A model generated the notes under the pieces. The model saw nothing but the letters and a program-made list of their open reading frames with translations, did not search any database and was not told where the DNA came from. This document shows, one piece after another, positions 1-12,728 of a stretch of DNA of 64,000 nt (positions are counted from its first letter, which is position 1; every line of letters starts with the position of its first letter). The DNA is taken from positions 8,744,925 through 8,808,924 of the forward strand of contig JACDQD010000003.1 in assembly GCA_019843655.1 (NCBI GenBank), given 5' to 3'. This DNA comes from Lethocerus indicus. Lineage: Eukaryota > Arthropoda > Insecta > Hemiptera > Belostomatidae. Made by a program: the position numbers and the translations under genes.

Positions 1-104
1 AAATTAGTAATTAGTGTAACCTCAATGAATAAATATGTAAATTAAGAAATGTGTTTGAACCACTGATTAATTTATAATACTCACATGATTTTTATTTGTT
101 ACAG

Positions 105-177
105 GTATGATAATGAATTTGGTTATTCCAATCGAGTTGTTGATCTGATTCAGTATATGATGTGTAAGGATAAATAG
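105..177 (+). CDS. Gapdh: Glyceraldehyde-3-phosphate dehydrogenase, last coding exon (partial gene)
   Basis: This is the 3' coding exon of the glycolytic enzyme that oxidises and phosphorylates glyceraldehyde-3-phosphate using NAD+ in the cytosol. A polypyrimidine tract and TTACAG acceptor end at 104. The G at 105 completes a tryptophan codon begun in an upstream exon outside the window. The reading then runs [19 protein letters not shown] and ends CKDK before a TAG stop at 175-177. The (W)[14 protein letters not shown] block is the nearly invariant C-terminal helix region of animal GAPDH, which usually ends MASKE or similar. Only about 24 of roughly 330 residues are visible, so nothing can be said about the catalytic cysteine or the NAD-binding domain. 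The gene lies head-to-tail upstream of CAND1. The identification is secure by sequence family; expression is not assessable. Confidence 0.93.
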
Positions 178-300
178 AGGATCCAAGTTGCCAACAGAAA
201 TTTCAATTTACAGTGTGAAACTAGGTTAATTTTATATTACATTCGTAAAATTTCTTTTATATTTGCTTTAAAAACAATAAAAATAGTTATTAAAGATATT
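178..300 (+). terminator. GAPDH 3' UTR with poly(A) signal
   Basis: Downstream of the GAPDH stop the sequence is AT-rich. An AATAAA hexamer lies at 276-281, about 100 bases after the stop, followed by T-rich sequence. It is the nearest canonical poly(A) signal and fits a short 3' UTR. Cleavage would be expected about 10-30 bases later. Confidence 0.6.
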
Positions 301-1739
301 TTTCTATAGAACACCACTTTTCCAATTTTTTCCATAATTTGAGCAAAAATAATTGTTATGACTAATATTATAAACATTACTTTGTCTGATTTTGTTTCTT
401 ATAGATTGAAAATAGTTTTTGTATGTATATATGACTTTAGATTATTATATATTTTATATACACTAATGAACAGAAAAGAATTATGAATATAGGCCTTTCA
501 TGATAGATCAACTAATTATAAGTAATTTGCATTACTAATAATATTTGAACATTTCCTTTAATAGGACAGTTATCTTACTATATCACTATTTGGTATCAAT
601 ACCCTTTTAATTATTTTTAGTTCATACAGAATTATGTTTGTGATGTTTGACCTCAGACTAATTTTGGAATACATTGTTTTATCATTGAACAAAGTGAAAG
701 AGGGAAGTTAAAAAAATTTTTAAGCATATTACACTCATTTAATATTAAACTGACCAAATAGAATTGGTATTATATGTTATAGGTGTATAGATTTGGTACA
801 TTTTTTACTATCAATAGCATACTAATTGCACTAAGTGCTTCAAATTCAAAGAAAAAAATGACAAAAGAATACTGATTTATTTCTTACAGAAAATAAAAAA
901 ACCCAGACCACTGATATTCTACTCCTATTCAAAATTTACATATCATTAAAATTTTCATCATTTATCCCAGCAGTTATAAATAATGATAAGCTCCAATATG
1001 CTAGATGATCAGTATAGATTTGTAATGGAATATTTTGTATAATTATTAGTCCCATTTCATCAAACACTCTTCTAAGACTGCTAACTCTTCTAAGAGACAG
1101 CACCTTCCTGGGATAACTGAAGGTTTATTGGATTATCTCCTACTGTGGCCTGAGTCTTTGTGTATCAACACAATATTTAATATTTGGTAGAACTAATGAA
1201 GTTTAGACAATATAAGAGCAATCTTTTATAGACCCTGCTACAATTCTTTGTCTGACAGAGGAATTTCAGTACCAATTTTATTAAGTATGTTTGGATGTTG
1301 CAACTGAAAATGTTAGAAAGGTAATACAAAAAGGTTTGTTAGGTGATTTTACAAAAAGCTTTTGAAGCGTTTAGCTTTTTTGGTTGTTACTAAATAAAAA
1401 TCACTATGTCATATGGTAGGTTGAGAATATTTGCAACCTATGTGCAAGTATTTTATTTATCATTAGAATTTATGAATTTGAAGCGAAATGTAGGTTAATA
1501 ACATAACAATAGCAATTCCTATATTTATTCAGTTGAAAAAAAATATCTTCAATTGTTCATGTTTAATTTATGGAAATGTACACTTATAATATATAAACAA
1601 GATTAATTCTTTATTGAAAAAAGACATACAAAACATTATTACAAAATTTCAGAATTTAATAAAAATGTAGCACAATACATTTACATTGTAATTTCTATCA
1701 TATGATTTATTAATCTGTTTTTCATTTTACTGGGTAATA
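300..1739. other. Intergenic spacer between GAPDH and CAND1
   Basis: This AT-rich, CpG-poor spacer shows no open reading frame, RNA gene or clear repeat that I can support. It separates the end of GAPDH from the CAND1 promoter on the same strand. Confidence 0.6.
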
Positions 1740-1854
1740 CTTCGGAACAATTATTTAGTGGGCGGTGGGCTGTTGTTACTTGTATTGTCGCCGGTATTGT
1801 GGATTTTCACGTATTTGATTATTTAATAATTAGTTTTATATAATATCACCAACC
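1740..1854 (+). promoter_or_regulatory. Probable CAND1 promoter and 5' UTR
   Basis: Just upstream of the CAND1 start codon the otherwise CpG-poor sequence contains several CpGs (around TCGGAAC, GGGCGGTGGG, TCGCCGG and CACG) and a GC-box-like GGGCGG. A local rise in CpG at the 5' end of a CpG-depleted gene is what an unmethylated promoter leaves. No TATA box or initiator is assigned, and the transcription start is not determined. The AACC before the ATG at 1855 fits an acceptable animal start context. Confidence 0.45.
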
Positions 1855-4800
1855 ATGGCTAACGTTTCGTACCAAATAGCCAATCTCCTGGAAAAGGTAA
1901 GTGTTATTTGTTTTATAGGTTCTTTCCTCTGCTACTTTCCCGACACTCGGGTAAGACTTTTTCAGGTTAATGAGCATGAGGACGTCTTAAATTGTTATTT
2001 TTGCTGTCGAAGTAAATAAATCAACGTGCAGGGCAGTTGACAAAGTAATTGAAAAATGTAACATAAAAGTAATTTACATTTCCAGGATCAAATACCCACT
2101 TTATTTCAGTTAACTCACCACAGTTACCTATAGACATTGTCATAATCTTTTCAGATGACTTCTAGCGACAAGGATTTTCGATTTATGGCGACAAACGATC
2201 TTATGACAGAACTGCAGAAGGATAGCATCAAACTTGATGATGACTCCGAGAGGAAAGTCGTTAAAATGTTGTTGAAACTGTTGGAAGACAAAAATGGAGA
2301 GGTCCAAAATTTGGCTGTGAAATGGTACTATTTTTCTGTAATTATTGTCTTATTATCATTTGAAGTCCTATTACTGTGTCTAATTCTCTGAATATTGCAG
2401 CCTGGGACCATTAGTGAACAAAGTCAAAGAGTATCAGGTGGAGACAATTGTGGACTCACTATGTAGCAACATGATATCCGATAAAGAACAACTCAGGGAC
2501 ATTTCCAGCATCGGTCTCAAAACTGTGATTAGTGAGCTGCCGTTAGCTTCAAGTGCTCTTGCTGCAAACGTCTGTAAACGTATTACCGGAAAACTGAGTT
2601 CTGCTATTGAAAAGGTAAATGCATGATGTTTTCAGTACTGATCCACAATGTTTTTGACATGACAGTATAGCATTTGACTTTTGTATTGTAGAATGAAGCG
2701 AATATTAATATTAACATTTATTTAATTAAATTATAGATTTTGTTATTCATTGTGTTCATTTTTGTAACTATTGATTAATTTTTATGATGATTTTTAAATG
2801 AAAATTTAGTGGAGGGCTGTGGTAGCTCAATGGAAACCACTGGTGGTGCAAGCTCTCTTGCATATATAAATATATCTGTGCCCTGGGTGTTCAGGCAAAG
2901 TTAGGTTAAGCCTAGGTTTAGAACAAACTTAGTACAGGTAGTATACCATAGCTCATAAAACCATAAAAAGTACTAGTATATTTTTAAATCACTGAGAAAA
3001 TGTATTAAATTTGATTTCAAGGATAGTTGAAAAGTTGGCTGATTTTGCTTTCTACTACTTTCATAAACCAATATTTTTTTAAATAACTAAGTTGATTCTT
3101 GTTAGATTATATTATTGTGTCTTCTGTTTTATAAGTGAATATTAGATACCAGGATGGCTCATGGGTTAGACTTAAGTTAATAAAAACTTAATAATGATGC
3201 TATAATTACAGTTAGGTTTTATGCTTGCAGGAAGATGTTTCTGTACAGCTTGAAGCTCTTGATATCCTTGCGGATCTTTTGTCGAGGTTTGGAGGACTTT
3301 TAATTAGCTTTCACTCTGCTATTTTGAATGCACTTCAACCACAATTAGCATCCCCTCGTCAAGCAGTCAGAAAAAGGTGATGTATGTTGTGTGGATTTAT
3401 GAATCAATACTTCTTATGCTATCCATGTTATTTGTTAAATTTTAGTATAACTCGAGTGTAATTATGTCTTAACTATCTCAGTCAGAATGTACCAATCATT
3501 TGGGCAATAATAGTAGAATATTGTCTGGCATATAATGTTTTAATCCAAATTGTTTCTACAGGACTATAGTTGCCCTGAGCCACTTAGTTATGTCTTGCAA
3601 CCAAGCACTATATAACAAGCTTATTGAGTATCTCTTGGATGGTCTCACCCAAAATTCTAACACATCAACGACTCGTACTTATATACAGTGTATTGCAGCT
3701 ATATGGTAAGTATTTATTTCAAATTGAAAATATGTTTAAAGGACAGAATATTTGTTACTATTATTTAATACCGCATTTTGGCCAGTTTAACTTGCTGCCT
3801 TTGACAGTTCAGTTGTAATTTATTAATGGGTGTTCAAATCATTTTCATTCCTGCTGGATGGGTTCAGGCCTTTTAGAGATTCTGTTTAGCCTATTTTATT
3901 AATAGCGTGTATGTAAGAAAACAATAAAATTATCTATTTGTATTCCTGATAACTGCAATCATTGAAATGGGCTACATTTTGTTAGTAAAACATTTAAATT
4001 ATATAGGGGGAATTAATGGGAAATTTACTGAAATGTCTGAACATTACTCAATTAGCAACATTGAATATGATTAATGGTCATTAGGACAGCTGTGTATGGC
4101 TTTGTATTATCAGACCACAATAATAAAACAATATTGTATCTTGTTTTGAGTATGACATATTTCATGAAATTATGAAAACACATTTCTTCTACATTTTTTA
4201 TTTTATGTAGCAACAAAGTAATCTTACTGGTTATTAAATGTTTCATGTGTTCCTTAGCCGACAGGCTGGCCACAGATTTGGAGAACACATTGAAAGAGTA
4301 ATGATCCTCGTAGTGCAGTACAGCCACCAAGATGATGATGAATTGAGAGAATTTTGTTTACAGGCGTGTGAAGCTTTTGTTCAAAGGTGCCCTAAGGAGA
4401 TAACACCCCATATTACAACTGTAAGCTATATTTAAATTTAGAAAATTATATTTGTTTAAAATATAGGGTTTATATGCAGTGACAGTGGAATCTTTATTAT
4501 TCCAGTATTGGATAGTTTAATAAAAATAGTTGAACAAAAATGTTTCAAGAGGTCATTGTGACTCCAATCCATAGGTACATAGAAGGCCATAACTGTTTTG
4601 TGTTTTGTATATAAGCATGGGGGATGTATATCTTTATGATCTGATGAAAATCTAAATTTTCCTCTTAAGGTTGTAACAATCAATATGTTGAGGCTTGGTT
4701 GTGGCTTAGTGGTTAAAGGTGCCAGTCTTGAATCTTTGAAACTGCTGGCAGGTTTGATTCTTGCCGCAGTTATAAAAATCCATACCCTGGGTGTTTAGGC

Positions 4801-7800
4801 TGAGGTATTTTAAAAGATAAATTAAGGATAGGTTTAGATTAAACATGCTGAAAAATGTATAAAATGCAAATTATAAATATATAAAATATATACACAGACA
4901 TCACAAGAAAAAAGGACTTTATTTTGAATGTTTAATTGTTCAATTAGTGTCAGGGGTTATTTATTATCTTATGAAATACATCTCTAAATTTAATTTTCTG
5001 TATGCTTACACAGGTTACAGAGTTATGTCTGCGTTACATCACTTATGATCCGAATTACAACTATGATGAGGGTGATAATGAAATGGGAGGTGACATGGAA
5101 CTTGATGAAGAAGAAGAGGAGGAAGATGATGATGATTATTCTGATGATGATGATATGAGCTGGAAAGTTCGCAGAGCAGCTGCCAAATGTCTTGAAGCTG
5201 TCATAGCAACCAGACCAGAATTTGTACCTGAACTATACAGGGTAGTTTCACCAGCCCTTATTGTCAGGTTCAAAGGTACCTGTAATTATTTATATAACAT
5301 GTAGTGCTTCTTTTTTAAACATAAAGGAGGATTAATTGTAATGCTGTATAGAACAATAATATGTTAGAGCTAGGTTCATTTTTTATGGGTATTGGCTATG
5401 TTCAAGTTTTGACTATTGAAAAACCAAAAGATAGAATCATTTAATTAGTGAAAATAATTTTGATATAGAAATTTAAATTTAATCAGGAATACTTTGACTT
5501 TGTGCATATTTTTTATAGATGGTTCTGATATTGATTTTAATGTTGTATGTGATTAACCTTTGTATATTTTTTTAATATCTGAAACTTTCTTCTTTTTACA
5601 GAGAGAGAAGATAATGTGAAAAGTGACATATTCCATGCTTACATTGCATTGCTGAGACAGACCCGAAGTACCACAGCTAGTACTCTTGATCCAAACAGAA
5701 TGGAAGAGGAAGATTCACCCCTTTGTCTGCTTCAACAACAGGTAAATTGTATTTTTAAATCCTTACTTTAAGTTTTTCTGGATTTTAATTATTCAGTTGT
5801 TAATTATTATACCTTATCCAATGTTATACATTCTAGGTTCCTTCATTGGTAAAAGCCCTACAAAGTCAAATGAGAGAGAGGAGTATCAAAACGAGACAAG
5901 ACTGTTTTGCCCTTCTTAAAGAACTTGTCACTGTACTTCCTGGTGCACTTACAAATCACATGCCCGCTCTCATACCAGGAATTCAATACTCAATGGGGTA
6001 AGCAAAAATTATATAAAAAATTATTTAATTTCAGTGGATAATTTTCAGTATCATATACAACATATCTTCAATTTTTTTTATCATATTTAAAGAGTGCCTT
6101 GTATTTTTATATAATTACAGAGAGAAAAATTCAAGCAGCAATATGAAGATAGACACATTATCTTTCATGCATTGCTTGCTGACAACTCATCCTGCTGAAG
6201 TGTTTCACACTCACATGTCTGTCCTTGTTCCTCCCGTAGTGGCAGCAGTGTCTGACACTTTTTACAAAATAACAGCCGAAGCCCTCTTGGTTCTTCAACA
6301 ACTTGTCAAAGTTATCCGCCCACTAGGTAAGAGAAAATTGATCCAGTTGAAATTACATCACATCACAATTTTATATTTCTCTACATATGATGATTCCTAT
6401 ATATTTAACAACTCAACATCTCCCGACTTTTACCTAGGTATATTCCTTTTTCTAATCTGAAATTTCAGATGGCTTCTTAATATATAAAAATATGTATACA
6501 AACATAAATGTATGTACTGTACTAAAACTGAAATAAGGAGAAGGAAATTATTGTTACTGTAAAATTTGTCATCCACGATTACAGAGAAACATGTGGTGAT
6601 TTAAGTATGATATTTAACTTTTAAGAACTGAATTTTAATTGAAAGTGACTCGATTAATAACAATGTAAAAATTGACTTAAGAAAAGAAAAGAAGGAGAAT
6701 GAAGGGGGTCTGATTACTGACTATAAAATATTGCCCACTATTTGAAATGTAAGTAGTTCATGGCAAATAAAAACCAATTCTTTTTTAATTTGAAAATTAC
6801 TGCTGAGGTAAAGTTAATATCATGTTTCATAATAGTGGGATGAGTGGGATATTAGAATGTAATTTCATGGGACAAATTGTTAAAATGAATTGCAATGGGT
6901 TATGTTTTTCATGACAAAAAAGAAATAGGATTTTGAGAGCTGGTGTGCTTTCTAGGAGCAATATATTTTTTTTTCAATTTTAATGGCAGTACCATAATGA
7001 TAATGATACTTCATTTAAACCGTAATGATTGAATCTATTTAATATATGTGGAATGTGTGTGACAGTTTTTGTGGTTGCAGACTCGCCAAGCAACTTCAAT
7101 TTTGCGCCATTTACCTCTGATATCTACCAGTGTACGCTGGTTAGATTGCGTGCTGCAGACATTGACCAGGAAGTGAAAGAGCGAGCTATCTCGTGCATGG
7201 GTCAGATCATATGCAGTCTTGGTGATTACCTGCAGGGTGAACTTCCGACTTGCCTGCCAATATTCCTTGACAGACTGCGCAATGAGATCACTCGGTTGAC
7301 GACAGTCAAAGCACTCACAAAAGTTGCTGCCTCTCCTCTCCGAATAGATCTCAGACCAATACTGGTAAATTATTTGTTATTACTGCCTAATAAATATTTT
7401 GAAAACTATTTTGTTTAAAGTCATGGAGAAGTTATAATTTATATTTCTTGAAACATATAATTGGTTTGAACTATTTTGTAATGGTTTAAATAATTATTTT
7501 TATATTTGTAGAGTCATGTCATTTGTGTAAAACTGCATGAAATTATTGTTCGTAATAAAGTCTAAAATTGCTTTGTATGATAACCAATTTAAACGTGAAA
7601 CAATTATCTCTAACATTATTATTGTAGTAATAATGTAGGAAAATGTCTACAAAAATGATGGATTGGTTTAACAATGGCTTTTATTTTATTTTTGTTATAG
7701 ACAGAGGGAATTCCTATTTTGGGAACATTTTTAAGAAAAAACCAGCGTGCTTTAAAACTTAGCACACTTACACTTCTTGATACACTTGTTAACAATTATA

Positions 7801-10800
7801 GTCCAGCACTTAACCACTTCCTTCTTGAGAAGGTAATATTTATCATCTTTCGATATATGGTTTAATATTCTATTACTTTTTTATTTATTTTAGTCATTCT
7901 AAAATTTTGATGTCAGTGTTAAAATATTTCAACTTTATTTTGTAGGTTAAGGTTGAATTACCTCCTTTGTTGAGTGAATCAGACTTACATATTGCTCAGT
8001 TGACTCTAGTCCTGTTGACATCCATTGCTAAGCTTCAGCCTCAAGCTTTGGCTGATCTGAATAAACCATTTATTTTGCCAGATATTCTAAATTTAGCAAA
8101 ATCTCCTCTACTTCAAGGTGTGTAACTATTAGTTGATTAATATTGTCATTTATATTTTACCTGTGGTGGTTATAAATAGTTTTTAAATTCACTTATTTTC
8201 ATTAGTTTTATTAAACTTAAAAATTGAAAATTTCATTTTGTATTTATTACTGATATTAATTATGAATTATGAAGGTGGAGCATTGAATTCACTTTTGGAG
8301 TTTCTCGAAGCATTGGCCAAAGCTGAATTGCCAGATCTTGGTAACAAGCAGTTATTCAATATGTTGACTGCACCTATCACTCAGCCTCAACACCAGGCTC
8401 CTCTACACAAACAGGTAATTTCTCCAGAACAGTAAACATACCAGTCTATGAAATGTTTTTTTGTCTTCTATAAATAATTGTTTCCCAATACTGTGATGTT
8501 TGTTTATTAAATTATAATTTAATTTTACACCAATGGAATTGAATAATAAATATATAAAGCAGTACTCTGGACAGAATGTACTTTTAGTGCATGTGCAAAA
8601 TTAGATGGATTTAAAACAAATTATAAAAACTGCCAAGAACTATATGAATTGATGGATATTACTTTGTTCAGGCTTTCCACTCTCTGGCAAAATGTGTTGC
8701 GGCAGTGACAGTCCCGTGGAAGTCTGAAGCTCTCACTGTTGTTGTGAGACTCCTTTCAGATCTTCAATCCCACAGTTCTGACCAACAGATATTTGCCCTC
8801 CTTGTCATTGGTGAAATAGGCAGGCACATGTAAGTCACCTGTTTATTTTTGACTCATAATATTTTTGTTGTATTTTATATTATATATATTTCTAATATTG
8901 CAATATAGTATTTTTGACAATTGATGGAAAGGAGTATCAATTGATATAATTTTTTGATTTTCTTATAAGATTAATTTATTATTTATTTTGTTTATGGATT
9001 CATTTTCGGCTAACATTTAGACTATTGAATGTAGTTTGCAATAACCATTCAATACTGCGATAAAAAAATGTATTTCTGTAATTAATAATTTAAATTGGAA
9101 ACACTGTTTTAATAAGTATCTTAGTATCAAGTAGTTTTCAATAATGACTAGAAAAGTTTATTTATTATTTTGATTTAATTATATATTTATATCTATTGAT
9201 CATTGATATTAAATGTATGTATTATACACATTAATTATACTTATATATTAATAAGAATTTGACTTTCATACAGAGATCTGAGTGGTGTAAGTGACTTGAA
9301 GCAAGTTATATTGAGATTTTTCACGCCTTCTTCTGAAGAGGTTAAATCGGCTGCTAGTTATGCACTGGGCAGTGTGGCTGTTGGAAATCTTCAGCAATAT
9401 TTACCATTTATTCTAAAAGAGATTGAGAGCCAGCAAAAGAACCAATATCTCCTATTGCATTCATTGAAAGAGGTTGGTACTTGTATTTAACAGCATCATA
9501 TTTTTAACATTATTGTAAATTCAGTTTGTGATTTCTTTTATTTATTACTTTTGAAATGACTGGTTTACTGAACCAAAGAAAATTATTTAATAGAATGAGT
9601 TTAATTTTTTTGTGATTTTATCATCTTCGGTAGACATTTTTATGAATCAAGCCTTTTCTTAATTTTTTCTGTTTTTTTTTCTATTTGTTATGCCTATAGT
9701 AAACTTTGAAAAAACTAAAGGTGGAAAGTACTAAGCATAAATACTGAACCCCGAGGTTCTGTCAAAGGTTTGTTAATTTTTGATTAAATACTTTTAATTA
9801 CAAGTGGAATCAATATTATTTCTAGGACATACCATTTGAAATATGAATGAATGAGAAATAAATACCTTTTGTTTAGTACAATATTTTTTCAATGTGGAAT
9901 TAAGGTTTTCATTTTAACAAGACTGACACGGCTCAAAACACGTTTTTACAGGAGAACAATGTTTGTAACAATAGAAATGTATTTTCTTTGTTCACCAGAT
10001 AATATCCTGGCAAAGCAGGAGTGCAGGGGGGGTGAGTGAACTGCAGGCGTATGTTCCGAGTATATGGGAACAGCTGTTCAAGCATTGTCAGTGCGGTGAG
10101 GAGGGGACAAGGAATGTTGTGGCCGAGTGCCTTGGGAAGTTGACGCTTATTGACCCGGGTGCACTTCTGCCAAGGCTTCAGGAAGCCCTCGACTCACCGT
10201 CACCTCTCATGAGGACAACAGTCCTCACAGCAGTCAAGTTCACTATTTCTGACCAGGTCAGCTATCTTGCGCAATCATCCTACAAGTAGTCACTTGAGAG
10301 CACCATGAATACTTTCTTCTAGTTACTTGGTCTTGAAATTCTTAAGATAAACAAAGTACCGATTTCATTAGATAAACTTTACTATATTCGTTCAGTACCA
10401 CTTAATTAATTCTGTTTTGAATTTTGTTTAATATATTACTGATGAACTGAGAAATTGCCCATTATCTTTTTTGATAACGCATGAGTGGTATTCAACCAGT
10501 ACTAGAGGCCCCCTTAATTTATATAATGTTATATTACATTTAAATAATAATTACGCATAGTAATCTATTACCAAGTAAAGAAGCTTTACGTGTTGATCAT
10601 TAAATTGAAATAAATTTTTTACCCAGTAACAACAAAAATATGTATAATTGTTTTTGAAACAATTCAGAATATGTAGCATGCATTAGAATTTTAGGAATGC
10701 AAGTTTCAAAATGTTAACATTCCCCCTTGAAAATATTGTCATTGGTAAATTTGTCTCTCAATTAGCCTCAAGCAATAGACCCGTTGTTGAGAGCCAACAT

Positions 10801-12728
10801 TGGAAAGTTCCTGAAAGCACTGGAGGATAGAGATCTTCACGTAAGGAGAGTGGCTCTAGTTGCTTTCAACTCAGCTGCACATAACAAACCTTCACTCGTC
10901 AGAGACTTACTGGATACTGTTCTACCTCAACTATATCTGGAAACAAACATCAGAGTGAGTTATCATTGCTCTATACTATTTAATATTTACAGAATTACCA
11001 GTTTATGTATGTATATAATAAAATTTAATAAGTATACTATATGTCTGCTTTTGTATTACACAAAAATTATTTGTTGGTTCATTACTCAAAAATGGTTGCT
11101 TTGGTTACTTGAATAGGTAATTAGTTTGATATTTATTATAGTTATTTAATAACTGCTTCAGGTATTAAAAACTGCGGTTTAATTTTTTTTCTGTGCTAGT
11201 ATTAAAAAAAGTAATAACTAGTAATTAGTGGCTTTAGCTGCACTATAAATAGACACAAAAAAAAATTAGTGGCTTTAGTGTATTATGAGTTTGTGGAGTG
11301 GAATATTTTCTTATGTTTATTTGTTTATTACCAAATTATAAACATGGTTTGTATTATAACCGTTAATAATTATTGAAATTTACAATACATATATTTTGTT
11401 AACAGAAAGAACTTATCAGGGAAGTCGAAATGGGCCCTTTCAAACACACAGTTGATGATGGTTTAGACATTAGGAAGGCTGCGTTTGAATGCATGTACAC
11501 ATTGCTCGATTCCTGCCTGGATAGGCTTGATATATTCGAGTTTCTCAATCACCTTGAACATGGTCTTAAAGACCACTATGATATCAAGATGCTCACTTAT
11601 CTTATGGTTGCAAGACTTGCCCAGCTCGTTCCAACAGCTGTTCTGCAGAGTTAGTTTGTTATAATTATATAGCCTTTAATGATTTATTTTTTTCTTTAAG
11701 TGCATTTAAAATAAGAATAATAATAAGAAGAATAAGAAAATGAACTAGTTATTGTTTTCATAATGTGTGGATTGAAAAAGAAATAAAACTCTAAGATGAA
11801 TGCTAGAGTTAATTAAATATTTGATGTTTAATTCAGGACATTTCACAAGTTCCTAAAATTGTTGAAATATTATTATTCTTAAATTTTAATCGTTCCAGGA
11901 CTGGAAAGATTGGTGGAACCCTTGAAGCATACATGCACAATGAAGGTGAAGGCCAATTCTGTGAAACAGGAGTATGAAAAACAGGATGAACTCAAAAGAT
12001 CTGCGATGAGAGCAGTTGCAGCTCTTCTCACCATACCTGATGCTGGTAAATAGAACTTATTTAGTGCCTATAAACAGTTCATGATTATATAACGGCAAAT
12101 GAATATCTGCAGTCCATTCTACTGAAGCCACTAAAATGTTTACAGATTTTATTAATAAATTTCATCTATAATATAGTATTTATGTTACTGAAGTAGTGAA
12201 AAGCCAGAAGCTGGTCTTACCTAATACTAAATAAGTGAGTGGATTCAGAATGATATTTCCCTCTCAAATCCTGAAACAATAATATATTTCTTGTTAGTTT
12301 ATTTATGAATATTCATTGGTATTTACATAAATAGTATCATTAGTTAATAATAAAAAATAAAATTAATGTTGAATTTTTGGCATATCATCCTTCTTACCTT
12401 TAATAAAGCATTTTTTCAGTACATAAATGTTAAGATATGGCATAAGTCATAAAATAATTGAAAAATAAAAGAATTGGGAAATATTTAGTGAAATCATGTT
12501 GGTGATAGCAGAACAGTATCCACAGTTTCACCATAGGCACTCGAAGTGTTTCCATATTTAGAATATTTCTTTATTGTTTTGTAATATTAATTTTCAGATA
12601 AGAGCCCTCACTTGAATGAATTTATGACACAAATCAAAATGACTGCTGAACTCCAAGCGATATTCGAATCGATACAAAAGGATTCTTCCCTGTTGAACCA
12701 AGATTCGAACATGATGGACTTGAGTTGA
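1855..12728 (+). CDS. Cand1: CAND1 (cullin-associated NEDD8-dissociated protein 1), complete, 21 coding exons
   Basis: CAND1 is a HEAT-repeat solenoid that wraps un-neddylated cullin-RBX1 and drives exchange of substrate-receptor modules on cullin-RING ubiquitin ligases. Exons: 1855-1896, 2155-2324, 2401-2614, 3231-3376, 3562-3705, 4258-4420, 5014-5275, 5602-5741, 5837-5997, 6121-6326, 7081-7364, 7701-7832, 7946-8117, 8275-8414, 8672-8829, 9274-9472, 9999-10256, 10766-10954, 11406-11649, 11899-12045, 12598-12728. All introns are GT-AG and every junction keeps phase. The sum is 3702 nt, or 1233 residues plus stop; the human protein has 1230. Seen features: N-terminus [14 protein letters not shown]; an acidic run ending [20 protein letters not shown] near residues 320-350; family blocks such as [37 protein letters not shown], and [20 protein letters not shown] in the TIP120 C-terminal domain (about 1040-1200); C-terminus [11 protein letters not shown]. 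No broken exon or missing segment was found. Identification is from family sequence recalled, not from a search. Confidence 0.97.
2811..2960 (+). mobile_element. tRNA-derived SINE copy, internally deleted, in CAND1 intron 3
   Basis: A GTGGTAGCTCAATGG block at about 2820-2833 resembles a tRNA A box. A downstream segment, CCCTGGGTGTTCAGGC, begins at 2881 and is followed by GGTTAAGCCTAGGTTTAGA. The same CCCTGGGTGTTnAGGC and AGGTTTAGA body segments occur in the copy at 4690. In this copy the B-box part of the tRNA-like head is missing. It is a fossil insertion lying wholly inside an intron. Confidence 0.6.
4690..4880 (+). mobile_element. tRNA-derived SINE copy in CAND1 intron 6
   Basis: The head carries an RNA polymerase III A box, TGGCTTAGTGG, at 4702-4712 and a B box, GGTTTGATTCT, at 4751-4761, the spacing seen in tRNA-derived promoters. 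A body with CCCTGGGTGTTTAGGC and GGATAGGTTTAGA follows, matching the copy at 2811. It does not fold as a functional tRNA, because no matching acceptor stem is visible. It is therefore a SINE rather than a tRNA gene. Its orientation is the same as CAND1. Confidence 0.7.
11223..11278 (+). mobile_element. Minute retroposon-like insertion in CAND1 intron 18
   Basis: A 15-base sequence, AATTAGTGGCTTTAG, occurs at 11223-11237 and again at 11264-11278. The 26 bases between end in a run of A. A perfect 15-bp direct repeat around a short A-tailed insert has the form of a severely 5'-truncated retroposon with its target-site duplication. A simple local duplication is the alternative. Confidence 0.45.

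Noticed and set aside
4690..4775. Possible tRNA gene
   Set aside because: It has A and B boxes but no acceptor stem or complete cloverleaf, and it continues into a shared SINE body.
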